This document shows positions 16,147 to 24,926 of a stretch of 64,000 nucleotides of DNA, piece by piece. A program made the translations under genes and the position numbers. The DNA lies in NCBI RefSeq assembly GCF_014855515.1, contig NZ_JACYFK010000006.1:1-64000 (forward strand), written 5' to 3'. Every line of letters starts with the position of its first letter. Position 1 is the first letter of the stretch. The notes below the pieces were generated by a model. The model saw nothing but the letters and a program-made list of their open reading frames with translations. It did no database searches and was not told the origin of the DNA. The DNA comes from Euzebyella marina (lineage in GTDB: Bacteria; Bacteroidota; Bacteroidia; Flavobacteriales; Flavobacteriaceae).

Positions 16147-16539
16147 CTAACTACCCATTGCAGTTTCCAAAACCTGAAGTGCCTCCACAGCGTTTGACAG
16201 CTCTGCATATTTCTTCACCGAGTAACCTTTATCACTTTTTATTTTTAGGTTGGCCCCATTATCGATTAAGAGTTGTAAAATCTCCGGTTTGTTATAACGG
16301 GCTGCGTAGATGGCCGGGGTCATACCCAATGATTTTTGATTAACATCTTCACCTAAATCGATAAGCTTTTTTACCGTATCGATATCGCCTTGCATAATCG
16401 CTTTACAAAAAGAACTTACATCTAAAGATTTTAGGTTCTCAATCTTTGCAGTTGAAATTTCAGATGTGGGTTCAGCTGCCTGAATACCAAAAGAGATGGC
16501 TAAACAAAATAATGCTGTGGAAAAAACAGTTTTTTTCAT
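16147..16539 (-). CDS. Secreted ankyrin-repeat protein
   Basis: This encodes 130 residues. The N-terminal MKKTVFSTALF plus hydrophobic run ending in IQAAE is a Sec signal peptide. The mature part contains about three ankyrin repeats: DIDTVKKLIDLGEDVNQK, then GMTPAIYAARYNKPEILQLLIDNGANL, then a shortened DKGYSVKKYAELS unit. Ankyrin repeats bind proteins; in periplasmic bacterial examples they often buffer or inhibit partner enzymes, but no partner can be named here. The gene stands alone, convergent with the 55-residue gene and divergent from gpmI. Confidence 0.85.
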   Translation of the reverse strand: MKKTVFSTALFCLAISFGIQAAEPTSEISTAKIENLKSLDVSSFCKAIMQGDIDTVKKLIDLGEDVNQKSLGMTPAIYAARYNKPEILQLLIDNGANLKIKSDKGYSVKKYAELSNAVEALQVLETAMGS

Positions 16540-16761
16540 GATAAATGATTTTTTGATTGATGAATGAGTTGATTGTTATATCGTAATAGACGACCTCTTT
16601 TCGATAATGTTTCAACATTCGGGCAGAAATACACCGTATTTAACAAGCTTTAGCTTCTCCTTAACTTCGTTTTAAGAAACATATAGGCCTTCTATAAAAT
16701 GTGTATTCACTATTTCTTTCAAACACATACTTTATATAATGATTAAAAAATGGGCGATTTA

Positions 16762-16792
16762 TTGTAGAATGCCCCATTTCACAGTACTTTTG
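16762..16792 (+). promoter_or_regulatory. gpmI promoter (TTG - 20 bp - TACTTTTG)
   Basis: TTG at 16762-16764 and TACTTTTG at 16785-16792, separated by 20 bp, match the Bacteroidota -33/-7 consensus. The gpmI ATG is 22 bp downstream. The rest of 16540-16761 holds no recognisable gene. Confidence 0.6.
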
Positions 16793-16814
16793 AAATTCAG
16801 TAAAAGTTAAAAGA

Positions 16815-18332
16815 ATGAATAAAAAAGTTATTTTGATGATACTTGACGGATGGGGAAAATCACCTGACCCAAAAGTATCCGCCATTGATAATGCAAATAC
16901 GCCGTTTGTAGACTCCCTTTATAAAAATTATGCCAATGCCAACCTATTGACCGACGGAATGAACGTAGGGTTACCTGAAGGTCAAATGGGTAATAGTGAG
17001 GTCGGACATATGAATCTAGGGGCCGGTAGAATTGTATATCAAGATTTGGCGAAAATTAACTTGGCCGTTAAAGAGAACACGTTGAAAGATGAAAAAGTTT
17101 TGCAAGAGGCCTTTTCATATGCCAAACAGAATAACAAAGCGGTTCATTTTTTAGGTCTGGTAAGTAACGGTGGGGTACACAGTCACATCAATCATCTTAA
17201 GGGCCTTATAGATGCCGGTTACGATTATGGGCTTCAAAACATGTTCGTTCATGCCTTTACCGATGGCCGCGACGTTGACCCAAAAAGTGGAAAAGGCTTT
17301 TTAAAAGAAGTGGTCGACTATTCAAAAGATAAAAATGCAAAGCTGGCGACCGTAGTGGGGCGTTACTTTGCCATGGATCGCGACAAACGTTGGGAACGTG
17401 TTAAAAAGGCATATGACGTTATGGTCAATAACGTAGGTACTGCCTCAGACGACGTTGAAAGCACCATTCAAAAAAGCTATGAAGAAGGAATCACCGATGA
17501 GTTTATAGAGCCAATCGTTATGGTCGATAATAATGGTGACCCAGTAGCAAAAATAAAGGAAGGTGATGTTGTCATTTTCTTCAATTTTAGAACAGATCGC
17601 GGGCGAGAACTGACACAAGTTCTTAGTCAAGAATGCATGCATGACTATGAAATGCATAAAATCAAACTACACTATGTGACCCTTACCAATTATGACGAAT
17701 CGTTCAAGGGGGTTCATGTAGTCTACGATAAAGCGAATATAAGGGAAACGCTGGGCGAAGTTTTGGAGAAAGCCGGTAAAAAGCAAATTAGAATTGCGGA
17801 AACTGAAAAATACCCACACGTTACCTTTTTCTTTAACGGAGGTAGGGAGGTACCTTTTGAAGGTGAAGAGCGTTTGCTATGCCCATCACCAAAAGTGGCG
17901 ACCTATGACCTTAAACCTGAAATGAGTGCCTACGAAATCAGAGATTCCATCATTCCGGAACTAAGAAAAGGGGAAGTAGATTTTGTTTGTCTCAATTTTG
18001 CCAATCCGGATATGGTAGGCCATACAGGTAACATGAATGCCGCCATCAAGGCATGCGAAGTGGTTGATGAATGTGCTCAGGCTGTAGTAACTACAGGCCT
18101 AGAGAATGGGTATACTTCGATTGTAATTGCCGATCATGGCAACTGTGATACGATGATCAATCCTGATGGTAGCCCCAATACTGCCCACACCACCAATCCT
18201 GTTCCTCTTATTTTGGTGGATAAGGATTTAAAATCCATCAACGATGGGGTTTTGGGCGATATAGCACCTACCATTCTGAAATTGATGGGAGTACCGCAAC
18301 CAGAACTTATGACAAGACACGCCTTGGTATGA
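16815..18332 (+). CDS. gpmI: 2,3-bisphosphoglycerate-independent phosphoglycerate mutase
   Basis: This 505-residue protein interconverts 3- and 2-phosphoglycerate in glycolysis/gluconeogenesis. It is a two-manganese enzyme of the alkaline phosphatase superfamily. Seen here: the metal-binding Asp in MILDGWG (Asp11), the phosphorylated Ser in GQMGNSEVGHMNLGAG (Ser61), the substrate-side HAFTDGRDVDP and DRDKRWERV motifs, and the C-terminal metal site DMVGHTGN and ADHGNCD. The length is normal for the family. It starts at the ATG 22 bp after its promoter box; map follows 32 bp downstream with its own -7 box. Confidence 0.97.
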   Translation: MNKKVILMILDGWGKSPDPKVSAIDNANTPFVDSLYKNYANANLLTDGMNVGLPEGQMGNSEVGHMNLGAGRIVYQDLAKINLAVKENTLKDEKVLQEAFSYAKQNNKAVHFLGLVSNGGVHSHINHLKGLIDAGYDYGLQNMFVHAFTDGRDVDPKSGKGFLKEVVDYSKDKNAKLATVVGRYFAMDRDKRWERVKKAYDVMVNNVGTASDDVESTIQKSYEEGITDEFIEPIVMVDNNGDPVAKIKEGDVVIFFNFRTDRGRELTQVLSQECMHDYEMHKIKLHYVTLTNYDESFKGVHVVYDKANIRETLGEVLEKAGKKQIRIAETEKYPHVTFFFNGGREVPFEGEERLLCPSPKVATYDLKPEMSAYEIRDSIIPELRKGEVDFVCLNFANPDMVGHTGNMNAAIKACEVVDECAQAVVTTGLENGYTSIVIADHGNCDTMINPDGSPNTAHTTNPVPLILVDKDLKSINDGVLGDIAPTILKLMGVPQPELMTRHALV

Positions 18333-18351
18333 TAAAATACCTCTAATTGCG

Positions 18352-18359
18352 TACCTTTG
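18352..18359 (+). promoter_or_regulatory. -7 promoter box TACCTTTG just before map
   Basis: TACCTTTG ends only 5 bases before the map ATG at 18365, so transcription would begin at or within a few bases of the start codon, giving a leaderless or near-leaderless mRNA. No well-spaced TTG -33 element is evident. Confidence 0.5.
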
Positions 18360-18364
18360 CCGCT

Positions 18365-19183
18365 ATGGTAAAATTAAAGACTCCTGAAGAGATAGAATTA
18401 ATGCGCGAAAGCGCTTTGGTAGTATCCAAAACCTTGGGTATGTTGGCCGCTGAGATTAAACCAGGGGTCACTGCCCTTTCTTTGGATAAAATGGCCGAAG
18501 ATTTCATTCGGTCAGAAGGTGCAGAACCAGGCTTTTTGGGCATGTACGGTTTTCCGAACACCCTGAACATGAGCCCCAACGCGCAGGTAGTTCATGGTAT
18601 TCCCAATAAAGAACCTCTAAAGGAAGGCGATATAATCTCTGTAGATTGTGGGGCCCTTAAAAACGGTTATTATGGCGACCATGCCTATACTTTTGAAGTG
18701 GGAGAGGTGGAAGCAGAAACCAAGAAGTTATTGAAAGTAACCAAAGAGTCTCTTTATATCGGAATTAGGGAATTTCGTGTTGGCAATAGGGTTGGAGATG
18801 TGGCTTTTGCCATTCAGAACTATTGTGAGAACCATGGCTATGGCGTTGTTCGTGAGCTTGTGGGGCACGGACTCGGAAAGAAACTACACGAAGGCCCGGA
18901 AATGCCCAATTACGGAAAAAGAGGTAGAGGCAAAAAATTTGCCGAAGGTATGGTGGTGGCCATTGAACCCATGATTAACATGGGTACCCGACGCATCAAG
19001 CAATTACGTGACGGATGGACCATTCTTACTGCTGATGGAAAGCCCAGCGCCCATTTTGAGCATAACGTGGCGATTGTAGACGGAAAACCAGAACTTCTCT
19101 CTACCTATCAATACATATATGAAGCGTTAGGCATTTCGAGCGATGAAGAAGATGAATTCCGCCAAAAGAAACTTGTTCTTTAA
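18365..19183 (+). CDS. map: Type I methionine aminopeptidase
   Basis: This encodes 272 residues from the ATG at 18365. A longer in-frame start at TTG 18347 is rejected because it would run through the -7 box and add no conserved sequence. The enzyme removes the initiator Met in the cytosol. All five metal ligands of the pita-bread fold are recognisable: Asp in ISVDCGA, Asp in GDHAYTF, His in LVGHGLGKKLHEGP, Glu in AIEPMIN, Glu in FEHNVAI. The C-terminus is longer than the E. coli protein by a short acidic tail (SSDEEDEF). It lies between gpmI and a methyltransferase gene on the same strand. Confidence 0.96.
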   Translation: MVKLKTPEEIELMRESALVVSKTLGMLAAEIKPGVTALSLDKMAEDFIRSEGAEPGFLGMYGFPNTLNMSPNAQVVHGIPNKEPLKEGDIISVDCGALKNGYYGDHAYTFEVGEVEAETKKLLKVTKESLYIGIREFRVGNRVGDVAFAIQNYCENHGYGVVRELVGHGLGKKLHEGPEMPNYGKRGRGKKFAEGMVVAIEPMINMGTRRIKQLRDGWTILTADGKPSAHFEHNVAIVDGKPELLSTYQYIYEALGISSDEEDEFRQKKLVL

Positions 19184-19217
19184 TTTCAACCCTTCTTAAA
19201 GAACATATTTCACATAC

Positions 19218-19988
19218 GTGTCAAAACTTTTTAAATTCTTTCTCAATCTCATTCCAAGGCCTTGGCTTATAAGCCTTAGTTATTGGGTACGCCCCCTATT
19301 TGCGTTTTGGATGAAAGGCAAAAAGTACACCGATCCAATCGACGGAAAAGGTTTTAGAAGCTTTCTGCCGTACGGTTATGAAAACCCCAGAGAGAACGTA
19401 CTATCACCCTCTACCCTATCTTTAGAGCGACACCGACTGCTTTGGCTTTATCTTCAAAGCGAGACCAACTTTTTCAGCGCCCCGTTAAAAGTGCTTCATT
19501 TTGCACCAGAGCAACCATTTTATAGGCGCTTTAGAAGATTGAAGAATCTAGATTACACCACTACAGACCTCAATTCGCCTTTAGCCGATGTAAAGGCTGA
19601 TATTTGCCACCTTCCTTTTGATAATAACAGTTTTGACGTTATTCTTTGCAATCATGTATTGGAACACATACCGGATGACTCGAAGGCTATGAGTGAGATG
19701 TTAAGGGTTTTAAAACCTGGTGGATGGGGAGTTTTTCAAATACCGCAAGATTTGAAACGTGAAATTACTTTCGAAGATAATTCTATTACCGACAAAAAAG
19801 AAAGACAAAGAATCTTTGGCCAATACGACCATGTTCGCGTGTATGGTAGGGATTATTTTGACAAGTTAAGAGGTATTGGTTTTGAGGTAGAAGAGGTGGA
19901 TTACACCCATATTCTATCAGAAAATGAACTGGATAAATATCGATTGGCCAAGGGGGAAATAATTCCCGTTGTCAGAAAACCAGTTTAG
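19218..19988 (+). CDS. Class I SAM-dependent methyltransferase
   Basis: This encodes 256 residues. The start appears to be GTG at 19218; no in-frame ATG precedes the conserved part. The central domain (residues ~95-195) carries the class I fold signatures VLHFAPEQ (motif I region), YTTTDLNS, DICHLPFDNNSFDVILCNHVLEHI and LRVLKPGG, typical of small-molecule or lipid methyltransferases of the Methyltransf_11 type. The first ~60 residues are basic and hydrophobic (LIPRPWLISLSYW), which suggests membrane association. The substrate is unknown. The 3' end overlaps the convergent apbE stop by 4 bp. Confidence 0.82.
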   Translation: MSKLFKFFLNLIPRPWLISLSYWVRPLFAFWMKGKKYTDPIDGKGFRSFLPYGYENPRENVLSPSTLSLERHRLLWLYLQSETNFFSAPLKVLHFAPEQPFYRRFRRLKNLDYTTTDLNSPLADVKADICHLPFDNNSFDVILCNHVLEHIPDDSKAMSEMLRVLKPGGWGVFQIPQDLKREITFEDNSITDKKERQRIFGQYDHVRVYGRDYFDKLRGIGFEVEEVDYTHILSENELDKYRLAKGEIIPVVRKPV

Positions 19989-20998
19989 TTCTTAACAATC
20001 AGCTTTTCAAAACCAGGGCTCATAAACTCCTGAGTCTCGCCATTTTCATCTAGATAGATAATATAAGCCTCCAAATCTTTTTGTGAAGTAAGCAACTTAA
20101 GGGCTTCGTCTAAATCCATGGCCATAAATGCGGTCGCATACGCATCGGCGGTTGCACAGTTATCGGCCAAAATGGTGACTGCCAATGTATTTGCATTTTT
20201 GGTAAAACCTGTAATGGGATCAATGGTGTGAACGTATTTCTTACCGGTTTCCTCATCAATGCGAAAATGTCTGTAATTACCGGAAGAAGCCAAGGCCCTA
20301 TCCTCTAATCGTATAGTGGCCTTTAATTCGCGCCCCTCTTCTACTTGAGGGTCATCGATACCTACCACCCATTCTTTCTGTTTCAATTGATTGATGCCCT
20401 TGGCAACCAATTCTCCCCCAACCTCCAAAAGGTAGTCATTTACCCCGTGACGATCCATCAATTTGGCCAGTCTATCGATTGAATAACCTTTGGCGATGGC
20501 ATTGAACTCCAAATACATATCAGGAACCGATTTCTTAACAGTGCCATTATCCAAAAGACTGACTTTATCGAAACCAACTCTATTTAAAAGCAATGAAACG
20601 GTACTACTGTCCATTTCCATTTGCTCTCCGGCACCAAAGCCCCATGCATTGACCAAGAGGCCTACCGTAGGATCAAAATAACCACCCGTCTTGTCATAGA
20701 TTGATTTTGATAGGTTGAATACTTCCTTGAACATACTATCTACTTTAACACCTTCTTCCCCTTTATTAATACGGGAAATATCAGACTCAGGTATATAAGT
20801 GGATAGTGACCTGTTTATAGCCCCAAAAGTAGAGTCAATTTCTTGCTGAAGGTCAAGTGAGCCGTTGGTGGTCAGATAAATCAAGTTGTAGGTAGTTCCT
20901 AAAGCGGCGCCGTGGCTTTCATTTCTTGTAATTTCAGGTGCCGATTCTTTACACCCAGCAACCATCAATATAATAGCTAAATAAAAAAATCTCTTCAT
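19985..20998 (-). CDS. apbE: FAD:protein FMN transferase (flavin transferase)
   Basis: This encodes 337 residues from the ATG at 20998; an in-frame TTG four codons earlier overlaps the previous gene and is not needed. The signal sequence ends in the lipobox VAGC, making it a lipoprotein facing the periplasm. ApbE proteins transfer FMN from FAD to Thr in the SGAT-type motif of NqrB and NqrC. Motifs seen: GAALGTTYNL at the start, STYIPESDISRINKG, YFDPTVG, the EFNAIAKGYSIDRLAK flavin-site segment, LLEVGGELVAKG and the magnesium-site region ADNCATADAYATAFMAM. Its place after the nqr genes fits that role exactly. Confidence 0.93.
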   Translation of the reverse strand: MKRFFYLAIILMVAGCKESAPEITRNESHGAALGTTYNLIYLTTNGSLDLQQEIDSTFGAINRSLSTYIPESDISRINKGEEGVKVDSMFKEVFNLSKSIYDKTGGYFDPTVGLLVNAWGFGAGEQMEMDSSTVSLLLNRVGFDKVSLLDNGTVKKSVPDMYLEFNAIAKGYSIDRLAKLMDRHGVNDYLLEVGGELVAKGINQLKQKEWVVGIDDPQVEEGRELKATIRLEDRALASSGNYRHFRIDEETGKKYVHTIDPITGFTKNANTLAVTILADNCATADAYATAFMAMDLDEALKLLTSQKDLEAYIIYLDENGETQEFMSPGFEKLIVKN

Positions 20999-20999
20999 T

Positions 21000-21359
21000 T
21001 TAAATTTCAATCATCCCCCGATAATCAACAATATATTCTTCATTTAGATAAACAGGCAAGTTTCTATCTTGTGCATTGGAAAGACCCACGCCCGCGTAAT
21101 AAGTACGTGCCTCATGCTTATCGGCATGGTCTTTCATCTTATCCATAAGGCTCTCATCATATTGATTAGGATCCTCAGGAAAAGGCACATACCTCACCAC
21201 GATAAAATGCAACTCTTTGTCTTTTAGGCAAACGAATTGTGGATTTTTCTTTGGTTTACTGTTCACGCCCATAAATTCAAACCCTTCGGACTCTAACTGC
21301 CGCCCAACAATATTCATTGCCAGGTTATGTAGTTCTTGTTCTGAAAGTTCTCTTGCCAT
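21000..21359 (-). CDS. Small conserved protein of the nqr-apbE locus
   Basis: This is a 119-residue soluble-looking protein without signal peptide or membrane segment. Distinct stretches are SEQELHNLAMNIVG, LHFIVVRYVPFPEDP and TYYAGVGLSNAQDRNLPVYL, ending in VDYRGMIEI. I recognise it as a protein found next to nqrF in Flavobacteriaceae, often mislabelled as an NqrF subunit; it has no iron-sulfur or flavin motif. Its stop codon lies one base before the apbE ATG, so the two are translationally close. A terminator separates it from nqrF. A role in Nqr assembly or apbE expression is only an inference. Confidence 0.8.
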   Translation of the reverse strand: MARELSEQELHNLAMNIVGRQLESEGFEFMGVNSKPKKNPQFVCLKDKELHFIVVRYVPFPEDPNQYDESLMDKMKDHADKHEARTYYAGVGLSNAQDRNLPVYLNEEYIVDYRGMIEI

Positions 21360-21371
21360 ATCTATTTAGCC

Positions 21372-21399
21372 AAAAAAACCGATGTTCATCACATCGGTT
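21372..21399 (-). terminator. Terminator after nqrF
   Basis: On the minus strand AACCGATGT and ACATCGGTT pair around a 5-base loop and are followed by a run of seven T. It lies between nqrF and the short gene at 21359, so readthrough or a separate promoter is needed for the last two genes. Confidence 0.8.
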
Positions 21400-21441
21400 C
21401 CCTTGTTCTTTATGTACTCTGTTTTTCTTAGGATAAATGAA

Positions 21442-22749
21442 TTATCCACCGAAATCATCAAAACGTATATGTTCGTCAGGAATACCGAAATCTTCACCCA
21501 TTTTTTGAACTGCTTTGTTCATCAACGGTGGTCCGCAGAAGTAAAGCTCAATATCTTCAGGAGAGTCATGCTTGCTCAAATAGTTATCAATTACACAGTT
21601 GTGAATGAAACCTACGAACCCGTCTCCTGGAGCGTCTATATCTTCTTTCACCTTCCAATTATCTTCTTCTAAAGGCTCAGAAAGTGCCAAGTAGAATTTA
21701 AAGTTCGGGAAGCTTCTCTCTAACTCTCTAAAATGCTCTAAATAGAATAACTCTCTTTTCGAGCGACCACCATACCAATAAGTAACCTTTCTATTGGTCT
21801 GTAAGGTCTTGAACAAGTGATATAAATGCGAACGCATCGGCGCCATACCGGCACCACCGCCTACATACAACATTTCAGATTCAGACTCATTAATGAAGAA
21901 TTCACCATAAGGTCCTGAAATTACAACATCATCGCCTTTCTTCAACGAGAATATATAGGATGAGGCTACACCAGGGTTAACGTCCATCCATCCGTTTTTA
22001 GAACGATCCCATGGTGGGGTCGCAATACGAACGTTCAACATAATCTCTCTACCCTCAGCAGGATAAGAAGCCATTGAATAGGCACGCTCGACCAATTCAG
22101 GGTTCTTCATCACCAAAGGCCAAAGGTTGAACTTATCCCATTCAGCCTTGAACTTGTCCGGGGTTTCGTGCTCCTCTGGGTGAGCAGTAATATCAATGTC
22201 AGCATATTTAATCTCACACTGTGGCACCTCGATTTGAATGTAACCACCGGCCTTGTAATTCATATCCTCAGGAATCTCAACTACAAATTCCTTAATGAAG
22301 GATGCCACATTGTAGTTACGAACCACTTTGGCATTCCATTTTTTAATACCGAATACCTCTTCTGGTATTTCGATTTCCATGTCTTGCTTTACTTTGACCT
22401 GACAAGCCAAACGTGCACCGGCATTCAATTCTTTCTTAGAGAAGTGAGGTGTTTCAGTTGGCAATGCCTCACCACCACCAGATAGTACGTGACATTCACA
22501 CTGAATACATGTTCCACCACCACCACACGCCGATGGTAAAAATACTTTTTGGTTACCAAGCGTTGAAAGCAGAGAACTTCCTGAAGCTACCTCTACTTTT
22601 TTCTCGCCATTAATGGTAATGGTTACAGGACCTGAGGGAGATAATTTCTCTTTGGTGAAAAGTAATAATGCCACCAAAACCATTAAGAGAATTAAAAATG
22701 CGACTACTGTAATAAGTATAGTTCCGCCGGTACTTGCTGCTAATAGCAT
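21442..22749 (-). CDS. nqrF: Na+-translocating NADH:quinone reductase subunit F
   Basis: This 435-residue subunit takes electrons from NADH. Domain order: N-terminal membrane helix (residues ~8-30), 2Fe-2S ferredoxin domain with SACGGGGTCIQCECH (three Cys) and a fourth in ARLACQVKV, FAD domain with RAYSMASYPAE, and NADH domain with GGGAGMAPMRSH and the C-terminal FCGPPLMN. The length is slightly above the Vibrio protein. It is the last nqr gene; nqrE ends 2 bp upstream. Confidence 0.98.
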   Translation of the reverse strand: MLLAASTGGTILITVVAFLILLMVLVALLLFTKEKLSPSGPVTITINGEKKVEVASGSSLLSTLGNQKVFLPSACGGGGTCIQCECHVLSGGGEALPTETPHFSKKELNAGARLACQVKVKQDMEIEIPEEVFGIKKWNAKVVRNYNVASFIKEFVVEIPEDMNYKAGGYIQIEVPQCEIKYADIDITAHPEEHETPDKFKAEWDKFNLWPLVMKNPELVERAYSMASYPAEGREIMLNVRIATPPWDRSKNGWMDVNPGVASSYIFSLKKGDDVVISGPYGEFFINESESEMLYVGGGAGMAPMRSHLYHLFKTLQTNRKVTYWYGGRSKRELFYLEHFRELERSFPNFKFYLALSEPLEEDNWKVKEDIDAPGDGFVGFIHNCVIDNYLSKHDSPEDIELYFCGPPLMNKAVQKMGEDFGIPDEHIRFDDFGG

Positions 22750-22751
22750 AT

Positions 22752-23504
22752 CTATTCGTTTATTGCGTCGTTATAAGAAATTTCCTTTTCGTCGATATCT
22801 TTTTTATCAAGCTCTTTCTTCTCGATTTCCGATATCTTATCATAATCCATACGTTGCTCATCTTCAACCGGTGCTGCATCATCGCCACCTGTCAACATAC
22901 CGCCGAAACTCTGGAAACCTATACCCATTAAACCAGTAATGATAAAGGTAATTCCCAAACCTCTCAATGGTGGCGGAACATTTGAATATCTAATTTTCTC
23001 ACGAATGGCAGCTATGGCCAAAATCGCCAAAAACCAGCCTATACCCGAACTTACACCATAATTGAATGCCAAGCCCAAAGTTTGAATATCTCTTGACTGC
23101 ATAAATAATGAGCCACCCAAGATAGCACAGTTAACAGCGATTAAGGGCAAGAAAATACCTAGAGAGTTGTACAAAGAAGGTGAAAACTTTTCTACCACAA
23201 TCTCAACCAGCTGCACCATAGTTGCAATGGTCGCGATAAATAGAATAAAAGAAAGAAAACTTAAATTGTAATCGGCGTATTCAGGGCCCAGCCATACCAA
23301 TGCACCATCTCTTAAAAGATATTGATCCAACAACCAGTTTAGCGGTACCGTTACGGCCAATACAAATATTACAGCTGCCCCCAGACCTACGGCCGTAGAT
23401 ACTTTTTTAGAAACGGCTAGGTAAGAACACATCCCCAAGAACACGGCAAAAACCATGTTATCTATAAAGATGGACTTAAAAAATAACTCGATATGCTCTA
23501 ACAT
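22752..23504 (-). CDS. nqrE: Na+-translocating NADH:quinone reductase subunit E, with C-terminal extension
   Basis: This is an integral membrane subunit with six helices and the conserved half-site FLGMCSYLAVSKK and NCAILGGSLFM, whose Cys residues in the family coordinate an intramembrane iron centre with NqrD. It is 250 residues, about 50 more than proteobacterial NqrE. The extra part after about residue 205 is a charged tail (MDYDKISEIEKKELDKKD region) of unknown role. It lies 2 bp upstream of nqrF and 21 bp downstream of nqrD. Confidence 0.97.
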   Translation of the reverse strand: MLEHIELFFKSIFIDNMVFAVFLGMCSYLAVSKKVSTAVGLGAAVIFVLAVTVPLNWLLDQYLLRDGALVWLGPEYADYNLSFLSFILFIATIATMVQLVEIVVEKFSPSLYNSLGIFLPLIAVNCAILGGSLFMQSRDIQTLGLAFNYGVSSGIGWFLAILAIAAIREKIRYSNVPPPLRGLGITFIITGLMGIGFQSFGGMLTGGDDAAPVEDEQRMDYDKISEIEKKELDKKDIDEKEISYNDAINE

Positions 23505-23525
23505 AATTCTACTTTTAATTCTTTA

Positions 23526-24173
23526 TTAATGATCTTCGATCAATGCTTTGTTACGTGAACGCTGTACCCAGATAATTACACCTACTACGATTAATGCTGC
23601 CGGTGGTATAATCATGAAACCGTTATTCTCATAGCCAATAGAATACAACCCTGTCTTTGCAATGGGGTCACCCAAAACCTTGAAACCTAATAAGGTTCCA
23701 GAACCTAATAGCTCTCTAAAAAACCCAACAATCACCAAAATGACACCATAACCCAAAGCATTACCGATACCATCAAGAAAAGACCTCCAAGGACCGTTAC
23801 CTAAAGCAAACGCCTCAAAACGTCCCATGATAATACAGTTCGTAATAATTAAACCAACGAAAACCGATAGTGTTTTGCTCAGTTCATAGGCAAAGGCCTT
23901 TAATACTTGGTCAACTACAATTACCAAGGTTGCCACTACGATCAACTGAACAATAATCCTGATTTTAGAAGGAATGATATTACGCATCAATGAAATGACC
24001 ACGTTACCAACGCCAAGTACGAACATTACCGCAATAGCCATTACAATAGAAGCCTTTAATTCTGCAGTAATCGCCAAGGCAGAACAGATACCCAATACCT
24101 GAATGGTAATCGGGTTGTTATCCGCCAACGGATCGGAAATCAGTTTTGCATCTTTTTTTGTCAATAGTGCCAT
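23526..24173 (-). CDS. nqrD: Na+-translocating NADH:quinone reductase subunit D
   Basis: This is a 215-residue membrane protein with six hydrophobic segments. Conserved stretches include QVLGICSALAIT (Cys of the NqrD/E iron site), LIITNCIIMGRFEAFA (second Cys) and GIGNALGYGVILV. It forms, with NqrE, the intramembrane electron relay of the sodium pump. The start ATG is at 24173 and the stop of nqrC is 1 bp away, consistent with coupled translation. Confidence 0.97.
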   Translation of the reverse strand: MALLTKKDAKLISDPLADNNPITIQVLGICSALAITAELKASIVMAIAVMFVLGVGNVVISLMRNIIPSKIRIIVQLIVVATLVIVVDQVLKAFAYELSKTLSVFVGLIITNCIIMGRFEAFALGNGPWRSFLDGIGNALGYGVILVIVGFFRELLGSGTLLGFKVLGDPIAKTGLYSIGYENNGFMIIPPAALIVVGVIIWVQRSRNKALIEDH

Positions 24174-24174
24174 A

Positions 24175-24924
24175 TTATTTTGCGCTAATGGTTTGTAAAT
24201 AGTCTTTATAAAGATTGACGCTCTCTTTGATCATTGCAGAAACCCCATTTCCTGTAATAGTTGCTCCAGCCAATGCATCCACCTCATTGTCATCTTTTGT
24301 TTCGTTCAAAGGATCATTATTACCCTTGGCAACACTAATACCAGCATAACGGGTACCATCTAAAATAGATTCTCCCGTAAAGTCATCCATAAAATACCGC
24401 TGCTTGATATTGGCGCCCAGACCCGGTGTCTCTCCTTTGTGGTCAAAATATACACCTTGTACGTTCATCTGCTCATCCAATGAAATGAACCCCCAAATCG
24501 CATCCCAAAGACCTTTACCGTACATCGGTATGATGTACGACTTCTTACCATCTTTCTCACCAATAAATAATGGCAATTTAGGTGTCTCACCTTTTTTGTA
24601 TAGGGCAAGCTGTTTTTTCATATCAATTAGATAGGCCTCATTATCTTTAACAATGTCATCACCTTCGATAACTATTTGTTCTTTGATATATTTTGAGAAT
24701 TCGGCCTCTACTTTATCAGTAGGTACGAAGGACACACTACCCTCATCCTGATTTTCGTTCACGCCCATGGCGTAAAGTATATTCTGTTGTTTTTCAAAAC
24801 GTTCGTTCTCTTGGATCCTGCTCTTTAGACCTGAAGCCATAAAAGCCAACAACGATCCTACCACAATCACCATTACTGCCGCAAAAACGACGGTGTAAAC
24901 GTTCTTATCTGTATTAATTGCCAT
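24175..24924 (-). CDS. nqrC: Na+-translocating NADH:quinone reductase subunit C
   Basis: This 249-residue protein has one N-terminal membrane helix (residues ~10-30) and a periplasmic FMN-binding domain. The covalent flavin site is visible as DALAGATITGNGV, in which the second Thr-type residue of the S/A-G-A-T motif receives FMN from ApbE. GETPGLGANI is the conserved glycine motif of the same domain. It lies between nqrB (2 bp) and nqrD (1 bp). Confidence 0.97.
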   Translation of the reverse strand: MAINTDKNVYTVVFAAVMVIVVGSLLAFMASGLKSRIQENERFEKQQNILYAMGVNENQDEGSVSFVPTDKVEAEFSKYIKEQIVIEGDDIVKDNEAYLIDMKKQLALYKKGETPKLPLFIGEKDGKKSYIIPMYGKGLWDAIWGFISLDEQMNVQGVYFDHKGETPGLGANIKQRYFMDDFTGESILDGTRYAGISVAKGNNDPLNETKDDNEVDALAGATITGNGVSAMIKESVNLYKDYLQTISAK

Positions 24925-24926
24925 AA

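Noticed and set aside
18347-18364. TTG start giving map six extra residues
   Set aside because: The TACCTTTG promoter box overlaps this segment, so it is unlikely to be translated; family homology starts at the ATG.
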